From positions 3,471,501-3,535,500 of the forward strand of contig SMMW01000622.1 of assembly GCA_004794655.1 (NCBI GenBank): a DNA stretch of 64,000 nt. The letters are read 5' to 3'. The notes under the pieces are model-generated. The model saw nothing but the letters and a program-made list of their open reading frames with translations. It was not told the origin of the DNA and did no database searches. The position numbers and the translations under genes were made by a program. Positions within the stretch are counted from its first letter, which is position 1; every line of letters starts with the position of its first letter. This DNA comes from Marisa cornuarietis (taxonomy: Eukaryota > Mollusca > Gastropoda > Architaenioglossa > Ampullariidae). Below are positions 49,101 to 59,459 of the stretch, in pieces.

Positions 49101-52100
49101 AAGCATAAATACCACAGATTCTGAAACACTGTGTCTGTTCCTGCCCTCATGAGACTGCTTGTGCTTTGCAAACACACTGATGTGAAGGTCATGAGGGGCC
49201 TCGAAGCTGGATCTGCGCTTGTGGTCTATATCATTCTTTCTTTCTTCCGCCAGTTCTTTGCGCTCATGGAACCGGCGAAACAGCCGTGCACTTTCAAAAA
49301 CAAACAAAAAAACTGCTTTTAACTGGTTTATACAAAAACTAAAACTGAGAGTAGACTGAAAAAAATCTGGGGTCAGGCACACAGCATGTCAATTCAAACA
49401 GCTGGATGGCTAACACATAGCAGTCAGCTAAGTATTAGTACCATATCTGGGGTAAGGCATACAGTATGCCAGTGCTACAACCTGGATGGGTAATGTATAG
49501 CAGTCAGCTAGATATTATTAGCATACTGTACATCTGATTTCTGCAGTCCTGAAAACTGCTCATGATTCACTTAAGAAAGGGGTCTTCCGAAACATCATGA
49601 TGATTATTATTTAATATTATTAACCATTATCTTTTTTATTATTCTATACCACATTTCCACCATCAATATAATTCTTTAAACATCCTTAAACACACTCCAA
49701 CCTACCCTTGATATATATGCATGGAGGTACACACAGCTAGTAAAACAAAATAGTGAGCATAAAGATCCTTCTTTATTGCGAAATCCTCTGCTTCAAAAGA
49801 TCGGAAGAGACAAAAGCCTGTATAAGACCTTGCATTTTTGTTGCTGGGCAACGGTATAGGGGCTACAAAAAAATGCAACAAAAAGGCAGCCAACCCCTCC
49901 TTCTCTCTTGTAGCATCTTAGAAAATGTTATTGTCTTTCTTTCGCTTTTGTGGTTTCACATTTTACTCCAGGCTTTCATGGTCAAGGAAACTAGTTATAA
50001 CTAAAATGCCTACATGAGCATTAACTTACAAAATATGTTTAACATTATCCCAAACATTCTACAGACCAACAGACCTTATTGTAAAATGAAGACAAAAGTG
50101 ACAAAAGTGCAGACAAGGTTAATAAAATATAACATTGTTGAATCTGAAATGTAAGGTACAAATCATGTTATTCTAACACAAACACTAAAAAAAAACAACC
50201 CCAAAACACTAAGCCCTCTAAGCTTGCAAGAAAGCTGCCACTGAGCTCCTATGTTCTTGCTCCTTCTTTCTTCCACTCTCATATGCCAGCATGTATGCGC
50301 AAGCTGTCTCTTGCATTCTTTCTTAACATAGTACAACCACTTGTGCAAGTAAATGAATGAAGTAATATTTCAACAGTTGCTCAAGGTTTTAACAGGGAAT
50401 TCACTAAAGGCAGTTAGCCTTTGGCCTTGTAGACATAGATGAATGTACTGTCCGGTAACTGATTTTTTTACCTCTCCTTTAGCTGATGTTCTTTAATACA
50501 AACAGGCCGATGATGTTTGGGTCCTTGAATGCAGATCTCTCCACCTTTACATTCACAGCCAGGCACTGAAATAACAAGCAGACTACTCTGCCTACTGCCA
50601 TCAACTCATGTTGAGGTTTGTGGAAACTAAATTCTGGAAAAGCCAGACTAGTTAGACTACTGTAAGCGAAAAAAAAAGACATTCTTTACAGGATCATCTT
50701 TGACATTTTTCAAAAATGCGTACAATTTATTGTCCATTGAAGCAAATGTAACAATGAAAGTTTCCTTTTCAAAGCAGACAGTACAAAAATGTGCAAGTAG
50801 AAATTAAGCACAGGACACAACAGACAACTCATAAAATGTAGCACCAAAAAACTTTACCTTATTATGGTTTACAGACAGTATGCATAGTCAAATACATAAC
50901 AGTTACATAACATGGGGGATAAATGAAAAGGTACATTACTCTCTAATAAATTTGTGGTACAAATCAGTATTTCTTGATTTAACATTTCCAGAATGCACCA
51001 TGCTAAATTTAGACTTCTGACAGGTAAATGAGTAAAATAATTCCTAAGAATGCAAAGATTTTTCTAAGGAGTACAGATCTTTGCAGAAAATGATCAACTG
51101 CATATTTCAGGTGGCATTTCTGTACTGTCCTTTTGATTAGATTTTGCTTCTCTGATTCTTAGATCGCGTCTAAAGATATTCCAGAACTACTCTGCTAACA
51201 TATGATAAAGTGCTGTTTGTTCATATCTAATTTTTCTGACTTAATCAAACACATGACTGTAGAGAAGAGAAAAACACAGGTTATAAGCAGCTGTCTAAAA
51301 AAAAAAAATCCTCACCTTCTTTAACTTCTATCCATCCAATCTTTCTCTTATGAACCTGCAGTGAATTAAATTGATCAATAGATTACATACAAGATTTGCC
51401 AGTCAGATTTAGCACAAAAGAGCACAGATTGCATCATTTTAGATAATCTTCCTTCATATGTGCATGAGCACAATGTAATTTTGTCAATATACATTGCACA
51501 TTATATAGTATTTTTAACTGAACACAATTAGAAAAAAATAAATCAGCAACATTTTCTGTGCCCTGAACAAAAGAATTAATTTCTGGAGAAAAACAGTTTG
51601 CCTGAAAGGGCAGGGAGCACACTAAGATGCAAAAACCGACTGTAATGTCAAGATTGCTTTGTCTGCCTGGTTTGCTGTTGAATGCAAGGAGCCAATTTAC
51701 ATCATCAGCAGTATATTTAAATTCACATATTTACAAGGCCTCAGAAACATTTTCTCTGCATCAGGCCTGCAAATCCCAAAAGGTAGTCCCCATCCTCCCC
51801 AGGTCATAAACTTGGCAGTTAAACCCTTGGCAAGAACATGAATCAATGTCGAGGGAAAAATGCTGCTGGCATGTACAACAGAAACAGAGTGTCGCTAAGC
51901 ATGTCCTTGCTCTCTGCCTTTTCAGTAATATTTCTTGGGGAGTTTTCTTTCAGATATAAAATCTATGAATCTGATTAGGCTGATACCATGGCAGTATTTG
52001 GGGGGGGGGGCGGTCATTTCGTCACAAGACCATTCGTCCCACACCAAAAGTCAATTCGTCACACGTATGTCCATTTCATCCCACATATGGTCGATTTCGT

Positions 52101-55100
52101 CACAAGACAGAAAAGTCAAATCATCACAAGCCCAATCAGCTAAGTCTCTGCATATAATAATAATAAGCGAAAAAAGCAAAAACAAAGTCAAAATACAAGT
52201 TCGACAAAATCTTTAATGTAAAAGATTGTTTAAAAGAGACAAATCACCCGTATCTGCCATTGTAAGATTCGTTCTTAGCGTGCGTATTGCCAAGCGACCA
52301 TTTTGTTCAGTAACATGGTGGCTATAATTATTTGCATGGTTCTGTTTAAAATAAGCAGCTGAGCTTGCATATCTATATTGTTCAAACAACATGGCTCTTT
52401 TAATAATATTTGACGTTAATAGCTACTTAATTGTTACGTTGATGCTTGATTCGCCTTTTGGGCTTGTGACAATTTGACTTTTCTGTCTTGTGACGAAATG
52501 GACCATATGTGGGTTGAAATGGACATACGTGTGACGAATTGACTTTTGGTATGGGAAGAAATGGTAGTGACGAAATGGTCTTATGACAAGTTAACCTATG
52601 ACCATAGAGAAAATAGTTTTGACACAGCTCTGGGCCTACTTACAAGAGCACCATCTTATCCCACAAGCTCAGTCGGCGTATAGACCTTTCCACAGCACCG
52701 AGACCACTCTTATTAAAGTGACAACAGACATATTATCTGCTCTTGACAGTGGTGATGTCTCTCCATTAACCCTACTGGACCTGTCTGCTGCATTTGACAC
52801 TATAGACCACTCTCTGCTTCTTCACAGACTTCACACCCTCTACGGGATTTCTGGACCTGCCCTCTCATGGTTCAACTCCTATCTCACTGATAGGACCCAG
52901 ACTGTGTCAGTTGATGGTCAGACATCTCGCCCTGCTTCACTTTTCTGTGGTGTTCCCCAAGGCTCAGTACTTGGCCCAGTTCTGTTCATCCTGTATACTA
53001 AGCCCCTTTCATCATGCATCCGGTCTCACCAGGTTTCTCATCAATCCTATGCTGATGACACGCAGCTTTACTGTTCCACTCCGCCGGCTGAGTCTTACTC
53101 TGCTATCAGCTCTATAGAAGCTTGTATCAGTGATGTCAAGGGTTGGATGCTAAAAAACAAGCTTAAACTAAATGATGATAAAACGGAAGCCCTCTTGTGC
53201 CATAGAAGAAGACATCAACCTTCACTCGTCAGTCTGCCCAATCACATCAAGGTGGGCGACAGCAACATCACCTTCACGTCATCTGTTAGGAATCTGGGAT
53301 TTATTGTCACTGATGACATGACACTCGATAGACATGTAGCATCTGTCTGTCGGTCTGCCTATTATGAGATTCGTAAGATCAGTGCTATCCGTCACTTTCT
53401 CACTACACGCGCTACCAACACTCTTGTCTGTGCGTTTGTTCTTTCTCGACTTGACTACTGCAACTCCTTGCTGGCAGGCTGCCCTGACTACCTCATTCAG
53501 AGACTCCAGAGAGTACAGAACTCTGCTGCGCGTCTGGTGCTTAGAGCAAGGAAACGGGACCATGTCACTCCTCTCCTTCGTTTTCTACACTGGCTACCCA
53601 TCCGTTCTCGCATTCAGTACAAACTGTCTGTGCTGTGTTTTAATTTCTTTGCTGGCTCCTGTCCTGACTATTTCTCTGAACTTCTCATCCCTTACTCTCC
53701 GTCCAGACAACTACGCTCTTCGTCTGACGACCGTATTCTAACTGTTCCTGTCACCAGAACAACAACATATGGTCACAGGACTTTTGGCTACTGTGCTGCA
53801 AAACAATGGAACTCTCTTCCTTTCCATATCCGCCACCTTCCTACAACTGAATCTTTCAAATCTGCACTGAAAACGCACCTCTTCCTTGAGCATTTCTCCT
53901 AACACAGTCCGCACAATGCTCGTCCTTCTTAACCCCGCCCCCTTCCCTCTTGCTACTTTACCCATCTTTCTCGCAGAATCACTATATTTTTCTGTTCCTG
54001 TTACTTGATGCCTTTTAATGTTTTCTGTTTCGTCAGTACTGTCGTTTTCTTTCGTCCCCTTTGTTCTGTGTCTACTTAGTCCACGTCTCTTCCTCGTTTT
54101 AAGCGCTAAGAGCATGCTCTCTATGAGTGTGAATATGCGCTATAAAAATCTTCACTATTATTATTATTATTATTATTTGGCAATGGTGTCTATAATATCA
54201 AAAACATCTAAAAATCGTCTAAAAAATAGTTCAAAGTAAAAACGAAAATCAGCTCTTGTAGCTGCACATGTTTGTGCACAGGGTGTTTCTTCACAAGTGT
54301 TAGAATGAAAGAAAAAACATGATGAACAAGGGTGCTGGTGGTGGATATATGCAGGGAGGAGGGGGATTAAATGTTAAACCTGGCTTGATAAGTGGAAACA
54401 TAGATTCCAAGCAATGGAACCTAGAAAAAAAGTATGCCGCCTAAAACTTATCAAGCTTTGTGGGAGGAAGGAAGGATAAGACACTGTAACAAAATCAACC
54501 TTCACAAAGGATGATTTGAAACCAGAAACTTTAATTAGTGTCTTATTTAACTGACCCTTAACATTGGGTCATTAAAGTATGGAATGGGTATAGTGTTGAG
54601 TTCATATTTTGTAATCATTAAAAAAAAACCCACCATGATAAATTAAAACATACCCAAATGCATTTTTGCTTTAATTTTGAGGGTGTATGCATTAGTGAGG
54701 AGGGGGGGTTGAGATTTACAGCTTATAATATCTATGTCATCCGGAAAAAATTGTCACAATCAGAAGGCTTCAGTGTCCAACAGCGCGCAAGTGTGTGAGT
54801 GTGTGCTCGCGTGCATTCTACAATATAATTATATTATGGGTCCTCTGTTCCTTTGGGTGGATAAAAGGCGGGTGGGGTGTTGGGAATATGTCACACGCTT
54901 GTACATATATCAAAGGAAATATTCAAAGCCTTAATGAAATTTCCAGATGCAAGTTACCTGATCGTTAGTCCTGGATGTCGATGGGTTAGGACGGTTGATC
55001 CCGATGTTATCATCACCATCATGTTTTTCTCCACGAAACGAATAATGTCTTGGGTGACTCTTTCGTGCCTCCGTTCTCCAAACAAAGCTCACCATCAACA

Positions 55101-55128
55101 ACACTATTATCTTAATCAGGATTTTCAT
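46185..55128 (-). CDS. Testican (SPOCK)-like secreted protein with EF-hand and thyroglobulin-1 domains
   Basis: Exons, minus strand: 55128-54958 (signal peptide, MKILIKIIVLLMVSFVW), 51355-51316, 50565-50472, 49290 to 49113 or 49068, 48898-48820, 48381-48220, 47082-46876, 46756-46700, 46381-46185. All phases agree, giving 394 or 409 aa depending on the fourth donor. 'CECKGGEICI' resembles the follistatin-like Cys module of SPARC relatives. 'LDQMRQRLTGWFHVL' matches the start of the SPARC/testican EC domain. 'IDSDHNHNLNKTEL' and 'SCDKNSDGLLSRSEWCCCF' are its two EF-hands. 'IPSCDQEGYFEKQQC', 'CWCVTPNGSQIPGSRT' and the final Cys form a thyroglobulin type-1 domain. EC before Tg is testican order (SMOC proteins are the reverse). 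No Kazal domain was found, and the acidic C-terminal tail of vertebrate testicans is missing unless a donor at 46235 (G|GTCAGT) leads to another exon. Testicans are extracellular proteoglycan cores that modulate proteases and matrix. Confidence 0.82.
47352..47430 (-). repeat. LINE/SINE-type 3' tail
   Basis: (AATGAT)-like repeats followed by 'gaagcacatgtacagcac...tagtgtgctttacag'. Read on the minus strand this has the same layout as the other L2-type tails. It lies in an intron of the testican-like gene. A CA/CCCA-rich stretch follows at about 47482-47507. Confidence 0.35.
49365..49524. repeat. Two-copy 80-bp tandem repeat
   Basis: 'atctggggt' begins copies at 49365 and 49445. Each contains 'catagcagtcagcta' or 'tatagcagtcagcta' at the same offset. 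The copies are diverged. The repeat lies in an intron of the testican-like gene. Confidence 0.75.
52012..52603. mobile_element. Foldback/MITE element with about 123-145-bp inverted arms
   Basis: The left arm (52012-52134) and right arm (52459-52603) are inverted copies. Both contain, in inverted sense, 'ccaaaagtcaattcgtcaca' followed by 'cgtatgtccatttca', and the run 'acaagacagaaaagtcaaat'. The submotif CGTCAC/GTGACG recurs several times per arm. The internal 324 bp has no coding capacity. The left side abuts a G10 run. The right end directly joins a truncated LINE, and no target duplication can be read. Confidence 0.75.
52598..53902 (+). CDS. LINE reverse transcriptase, 5'-truncated, open frame of 434 aa
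   Basis: RT domain of an L2/CR1-type (Jockey superfamily) non-LTR retrotransposon. Motifs: 'LLDLSAAFDTIDHSLLLHRL' (motif A), 'GVPQGSVLGPVLF' (motif B), 'YADDTQLY' (motif C, catalytic Asp pair), 'WMLKNKLKLNDDKTE', then the thumb and C-terminal region ending 'FKSALKTHLFLEHFS'. No stops or frameshifts from the truncation to the natural end. The upstream endonuclease and the first RT block are missing. The ATG at 52598 comes from the end of the adjoining foldback element, not from the LINE. Closely similar to the frame at 60887-62641. Confidence 0.88.
   Translation: MTIEKIVLTQLWAYLQEHHLIPQAQSAYRPFHSTETTLIKVTTDILSALDSGDVSPLTLLDLSAAFDTIDHSLLLHRLHTLYGISGPALSWFNSYLTDRTQTVSVDGQTSRPASLFCGVPQGSVLGPVLFILYTKPLSSCIRSHQVSHQSYADDTQLYCSTPPAESYSAISSIEACISDVKGWMLKNKLKLNDDKTEALLCHRRRHQPSLVSLPNHIKVGDSNITFTSSVRNLGFIVTDDMTLDRHVASVCRSAYYEIRKISAIRHFLTTRATNTLVCAFVLSRLDYCNSLLAGCPDYLIQRLQRVQNSAARLVLRARKRDHVTPLLRFLHWLPIRSRIQYKLSVLCFNFFAGSCPDYFSELLIPYSPSRQLRSSSDDRILTVPVTRTTTYGHRTFGYCAAKQWNSLPFHIRHLPTTESFKSALKTHLFLEHFS
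52603..54177 (+). mobile_element. 5'-truncated L2/CR1-like LINE, copy 1
   Basis: Carries the RT frame above and a 3' UTR ending 'gtgtgaatatgcgctataaa' ... 'cttcac' and (TATTAT)n (about 54153-54177), the microsatellite tail shared with the other copies. It lies antisense in the first large intron of the testican-like gene. Confidence 0.85.
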
Positions 55129-55922
55129 CTTGCCTTTTGAAAAAAATTTCTATAATTTCAATGTTTGGTCTTTCGATTACTGTATGCACTAGAATACTTC
55201 GGTCAATGCTTCTTGAGCTTGCCGTCCAACTCGCCTTTTACTCTGTAATACTTTACCCTAAGGCGGCTTTCGCACGAACCAAATACCTGGACGAGTCTAA
55301 AATTTTCATTAGGTGCAAAATATTTTAAGGATGCATTAGATTTCACTTTTTACACATACAGTTTTTACACAAAAATAAGATGTATAAAGAAAGTATGAAT
55401 CCCATTATATAAATTTATTCTGAGTACTGTTTTCTTAAAATAATGAATATTTATTGTGCAACCTGTAATCCCACCATCCCTTATTCCTATATCTTACCGA
55501 TCCCAAGAAAGCTTACTCTACCTGCATCTCCGTGATTGCTTAGATTAATGCCCCTATCGAGCGTTTTCAGGAGCAGCTGTGGTATTTTCTAGTGGTCAGT
55601 AACTAATGTTTATACATTTGTGAAGGTGACTTATAGACATCTGGATCAGTACAGCGAAAGATCACTGGAAAGTTGCGCCAGACAAAAACAACGAAAGAAG
55701 ACGTACACTTAGGATATAAATGGCATATTTTTCAGTCTCCAGTGGAAGATATGCCTTGTGTCGTACATTGTCAGGACACCAAGTGTTAGGTCTCAGTAAC
55801 GCGTACAATTTGTGCACATTGTGTCTTAGTAAAAAAGATTACTCGGATTCATCGTTTCATCCGAAATACAACCATGGCCTGCACGGGAAGGGGAAAGGAG
55901 CTGGAAGTTTGAGGTAACTACT
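55129..55922. other. Region upstream of the testican-like gene; nothing recognised
   Basis: Presumed promoter and 5' UTR of the minus-strand testican-like gene. No TATA box in a convincing position and no coding frame with support. Confidence 0.35.
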
Positions 55923-56245
55923 GCCCAGCAAACACATAAGATTGGCTCAATATCGGCATTTGGTCGGCGCTTCATGGGTCTAATATTGGTATGTCGTTGG
56001 TTGCAATATTGGCCCAAGATTGGGAGTGAAATTTGGCCCTATATAGTCGAAAAATTGGCCGGCTCTTGGCATTTCATAAGTGCCAATGTAACTCCTAGAT
56101 TGGCCCAAGCTTGGGCGAAATCTGCCAAGTACTGCCAAGCTTAGACCAAAATGATCCCAATGTCGATAGTATTGGCCCAAGCATGGCAGTGTCAGGATTC
56201 CAAGGACACCCCAGGTTTGGGCCAGTGTTGGCCCAATTATGTTTT
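55923..56245. repeat. TTGGCCCAA-array mobile element
   Basis: Begins 'cccagcaaacacataag' and carries 'attggcccaagattggg' (about 56008), 'attggcccaagcttggg' (about 56099), 'attggcccaagcatggc' (about 56170) and 'gggccagtgttggcccaa' (about 56219), with weaker variants between. The core is a self-complementary TTGGCCCAA/TTGGGCCAA. Similar arrays with a CCCAGCAAACA end are known dispersed repeats in many invertebrates. No coding frame. Confidence 0.55.
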
Positions 56246-56569
56246 TCTTGGTATAAGGTCTCAATCAAGCCTTTTTCTGTACCAGTTACTATTTTTTTTC
56301 CAAGACAGCTAAGCTTAATGCTATCAAACATGTCATGTGCTCTGCAAAATGCTGTACTTTAGTTGACATGCTGGAACTAGACTAACATTACCTATTCACT
56401 TGTGAGTTGCTCTTTATGTGGAGAAACCAGATTAGAATACATTTTTCACATCAGCAAAAACACTATTCTCGCAATCAGATTTTAGATTTTGACCAGCACA
56501 ACACAGTAAATATAAAAATTAACCATTTTATTTTTGAATGAACCACTAAAAGTGGGCTCAACCTTTCAT

Positions 56570-57180
56570 AAATACATATATACAACACCCTTCCTGAAAG
56601 AAAAAACTGCACAAGCATATTAAATACATCAACATCAATTTATACAAACACCTCTCACAAAAGCTGTCAAATGCACAAGCTTATCCAATTCATATACATC
56701 AATATATCAGCAGTAATTGTAAAGATAATTTTTTCAGGGCTATCCATTTTTCAGATGCTACTAAATTTTAAAGACGTTATTTATATAAACACTCCTCAAA
56801 AAAAGATGTTAAGTGCACAAGCTAATCAAATCAATATATATCAACATAGCAGTATTGATTGCAATTATAAAGATAATCTTAACTGGTTTTTTTCAGGGGT
56901 ATCAATTGTTCAGATCCTACTAAATGTTTTTAAGACATTTCTATACAAACACCCCTCACAAAAAGATGTCAAGTGCCCAAGTTTGTCAAATGCATTATAT
57001 CAATATATCAGCATAAATTATTCAGATTGTGTCTACATGTTTTAAAGACATTATTTATATACAAACACCCTCACAAAAACATGTCAAGCACACAATCACA
57101 ATATATCAGCATTTTCAGATGTAACCAATTTGTTTTGAAAAGACGTTATTTATCCCTCCCAAAAGAAATACAGTGCACAC
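56570..57180. repeat. Diverged tandem repeat, unit about 120-160 bp
   Basis: The block 'acaaacaccccTcacaaaaa' plus 'gatgtcaagtgcacaag' recurs near 56646, 56786, 56945 and 57060, with a more diverged start near 56580. Each is followed by 'atatatcaatatatcagca' variants and, in most copies, a 'ttttaaagacattatttata' segment. It lies just past the 3' end of the small minus-strand gene. Confidence 0.6.
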
Positions 57181-57258
57181 TCAAATGAATGAATACAAAT
57201 AAATCAATGCACCAATATCATTGAAATGACAGGGAATACCAAAGAGAGGAAAAGAATA

Positions 57259-58416
57259 TCAAACTGAAGTGTTCTGTAGATTATGCTGCTGCTTCCTCTT
57301 TTCTTCTTCCCTTTTTTTGTGACCACCACCACAATCACCTGACGTGGCCAGCCAATCTCCCACATATTTATCAAATATGGCCACGGTAACTTGAAATTGT
57401 CTCAGTATAGCCTCTGCACACAAAATATTTTATGTCAGTGAAAACGAAATTAATTAGTTTGAGTTGCAAAGAAAAATTAAAAAGTGTATATCTTTACAAT
57501 AATATCAGCTGAAAATCCTTTGTTAAGGAGGAAATTATTATGTACTTTCAAATGCATGATTTATTTTACATGCAAAGGTAAAAATGTGACTGTTTCTGCA
57601 GTACCTTATGTAAATGAATGCATAAAGTTTCGGAAGTTGTAGAAAAAATGGTTCATAAAATGGTACCAGGTTCAGGGTAGCATAGGAAGATGCTTGGCTT
57701 TGTGGGGTGGGGGTGGGGGTGGGGGCTAACTCCATGATGACAGTGAATGACTTTCTCATTCTTGCCTCCTCAGTATTTGTTTTTTTAGAGGTGGCTCAGT
57801 GGCGTAGGAAGATGCTCAGCTTTGGGGGGGCAAGCTTTATGCTGACAATGAATGACGTTCACATTCTTGCCTTCCAAGCATCTTTTTTGGGGGGGCGGCT
57901 GGCCCCCTTGCCCCCCCCCAGTTCCTACGCCACTGCGGCTACCCCCTATGCCACTGTAGCAGATTAGTTATCAATCAAGAACTATAGCCTTTATCCCCAA
58001 AACTTAACTGCTGTAAATGTTAATCTTACCATAAATGGTGTCTTTGAGATGTTTTAAGTTATTGAACTGCAGTTTTCCTTTTCTGCCTTCCATACTGTAT
58101 AGCATGGACAACTGCACTTCAAGAACTTGTTTTAATAGGCAATACAGAGCATCTTTTGCTGTCTGGCCACTAAAATTGTTCAGATACAAAACCTGAAGCC
58201 AACAATGTTTAAATAATTAACAGCTTTATATTAATAAGGATCTGATATGCAAACTGCTTACACCTGTAAACTCATTAAATTGTGACCAAGTAATCTAAGA
58301 CAAAGATAAATGTGGAAACAGTAAACACTAACAAGTAATATACTCTTAGCCATTCTTTTTTTTGCTTCGTTGCATTTATGATCATCTTTCCAATGCTGGT
58401 ATGGTTTACTTACCAT
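57259..58416 (-). CDS. Small conserved-looking protein of unknown function, 106 aa
   Basis: Three exons: ATG alone at 58416-58414 on the end of a longer 5' exon (donor ATG|GTAAGT), 58192-58030, and 57413-57259 (stop TGA). The sum is 321 nt with consistent phases: acceptor CTTCAG|GTT, donor TTTATG|GTAAGA, acceptor GTGCAG|AGG, and a split Glu codon. The protein begins MVLYLNNFSGQTAKDALYC, continues with a predicted helical middle ('LKQVLEVQLSMLYSMEGRK', 'NLKHLKDTIYEAILRQF') and ends in a charged tail (KKREEEKRKQQH). I do not recognise the family. The part upstream of the ATG holds a 50-codon open stretch in the same frame (about 58571-58422) that ends in TAG-TAA just before the ATG, so it is probably 5' UTR. 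Confidence 0.55.
57797..57935. mobile_element. MITE with CAGTGGCGTAGGAA ends, copy 2
   Basis: Same 14-bp perfect terminal inverted repeats, G-run/C-run interior and core 'gacaatgaatgacgttcaca' as the copy at 41453-41598. GGCT adjoins both ends, a likely target duplication. A degenerate partial copy precedes it (about 57674-57780). It lies in the second intron of the small minus-strand gene. Confidence 0.7.
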
Positions 58417-58951
58417 CCTTTACTATGTGACTTCCTTTGCCAAAGCACTGCAGCAGTCCACTTTTCGCTGCAGAACTTCAGCTGCAGCTAAAGTTTCTTG
58501 GCGCTCGATCGGTGTGACAGAAAGATCGATATTCCGGAAAAAGTCGGAAGCCCCTGATGATGACAGCAGGGGTATCCATTTAAAAAGATGGCCCACCCAC
58601 GTGTGTCAGACTTAACTAGTTTAAATATTCAACCCTCTCAGTATGAACCTAAAGCATTTCCCAAACAGAGTGAAGATGCCAGAAATGTTTATGAAAATTT
58701 GATGTAGCACAGCTGACAATAGATTGTTACTTTTTGTAAGTCTGGGTCCTGTGTAATTTGAAATCTGAGCTAGCACCTTGCAAATTGACAAAGGTCTCAA
58801 GCATGGAAATACATTTTTTACCCCCAAAACAAAAGTGTGAGATAAATGCATCTGTCTTTCTGTTTTGGTGTGTTAAGCATACATAATGTATTTTTAATGT
58901 CTTATTGCAATCCAAATGCAGATATTTAGTGAGATAATCCACTATGTTACT

Positions 58952-59364
58952 CAGGGCTGCCGAGAGCCAGCATGGGCCTCGGGGCAGAAGACTTTTCCGG
59001 GCCCCTTGCATTAACCATTAACTGTAATTGTGAATTTTTTTCCCAGTAGATAGTAGTATGGTTATAAGTTATACTTAGACTGGCAATATCTGCATTACCT
59101 TTAGTAACGTAATATAGACAGCAAACAATAAGATGAACACCACAGCATGAGATGAACACTTTAGAGCTGTGTACATGTCAGTGGTCAGTAAATAAGGAAA
59201 AATGATTTTGTATTTTGCAGCCGTGTTGCTGTATTTGTTTTCTTTCCTCAAAGATTTCCTTTTTTTAAAAAAAAAGAAAAAATATACTGATCAAGGCAAG
59301 TTCCCTTCACACCTGCGGGCCCGGGTACACCAGACCCTCCTGTCCCCCCCTCTTGTCAGGCCTG
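58952..59364. mobile_element. hAT-like non-autonomous DNA element
   Basis: The left end 'cagggctgccgagag' and the right end read in reverse 'caggcctgacaagag' form imperfect terminal repeats. Flanks are ATGTTACT (58944-58951) and GTGTTACT (59365-59372), an 8-bp duplication with one mismatch, the hAT size. No transposase frame. Confidence 0.6.
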
Positions 59365-59459
59365 GTGTTACTATTTCTTTTCACATTCATGTCACGAACC
59401 AGCTGGTTCAAGGCCAGAACAAAATGGTCGAGTTCTAAATTTAAGTAAAAGTAGGACCT

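Noticed and set aside
53279..54115. Minus-strand open frames opposite the LINE RT
   Set aside because: They are antisense shadows of the conserved RT frame.
55923..56245. CRISPR-like array of TTGGCCCAA repeats
   Set aside because: Repeats are 9-17 bp, imperfect and irregularly spaced, and the context is an animal genome.
58422..58571. 50-codon open stretch as N-terminal part of the small unknown gene
   Set aside because: It has no ATG, is preceded by an in-frame stop, and ends in TAG-TAA before the strong donor. A 5' UTR reading is simpler.
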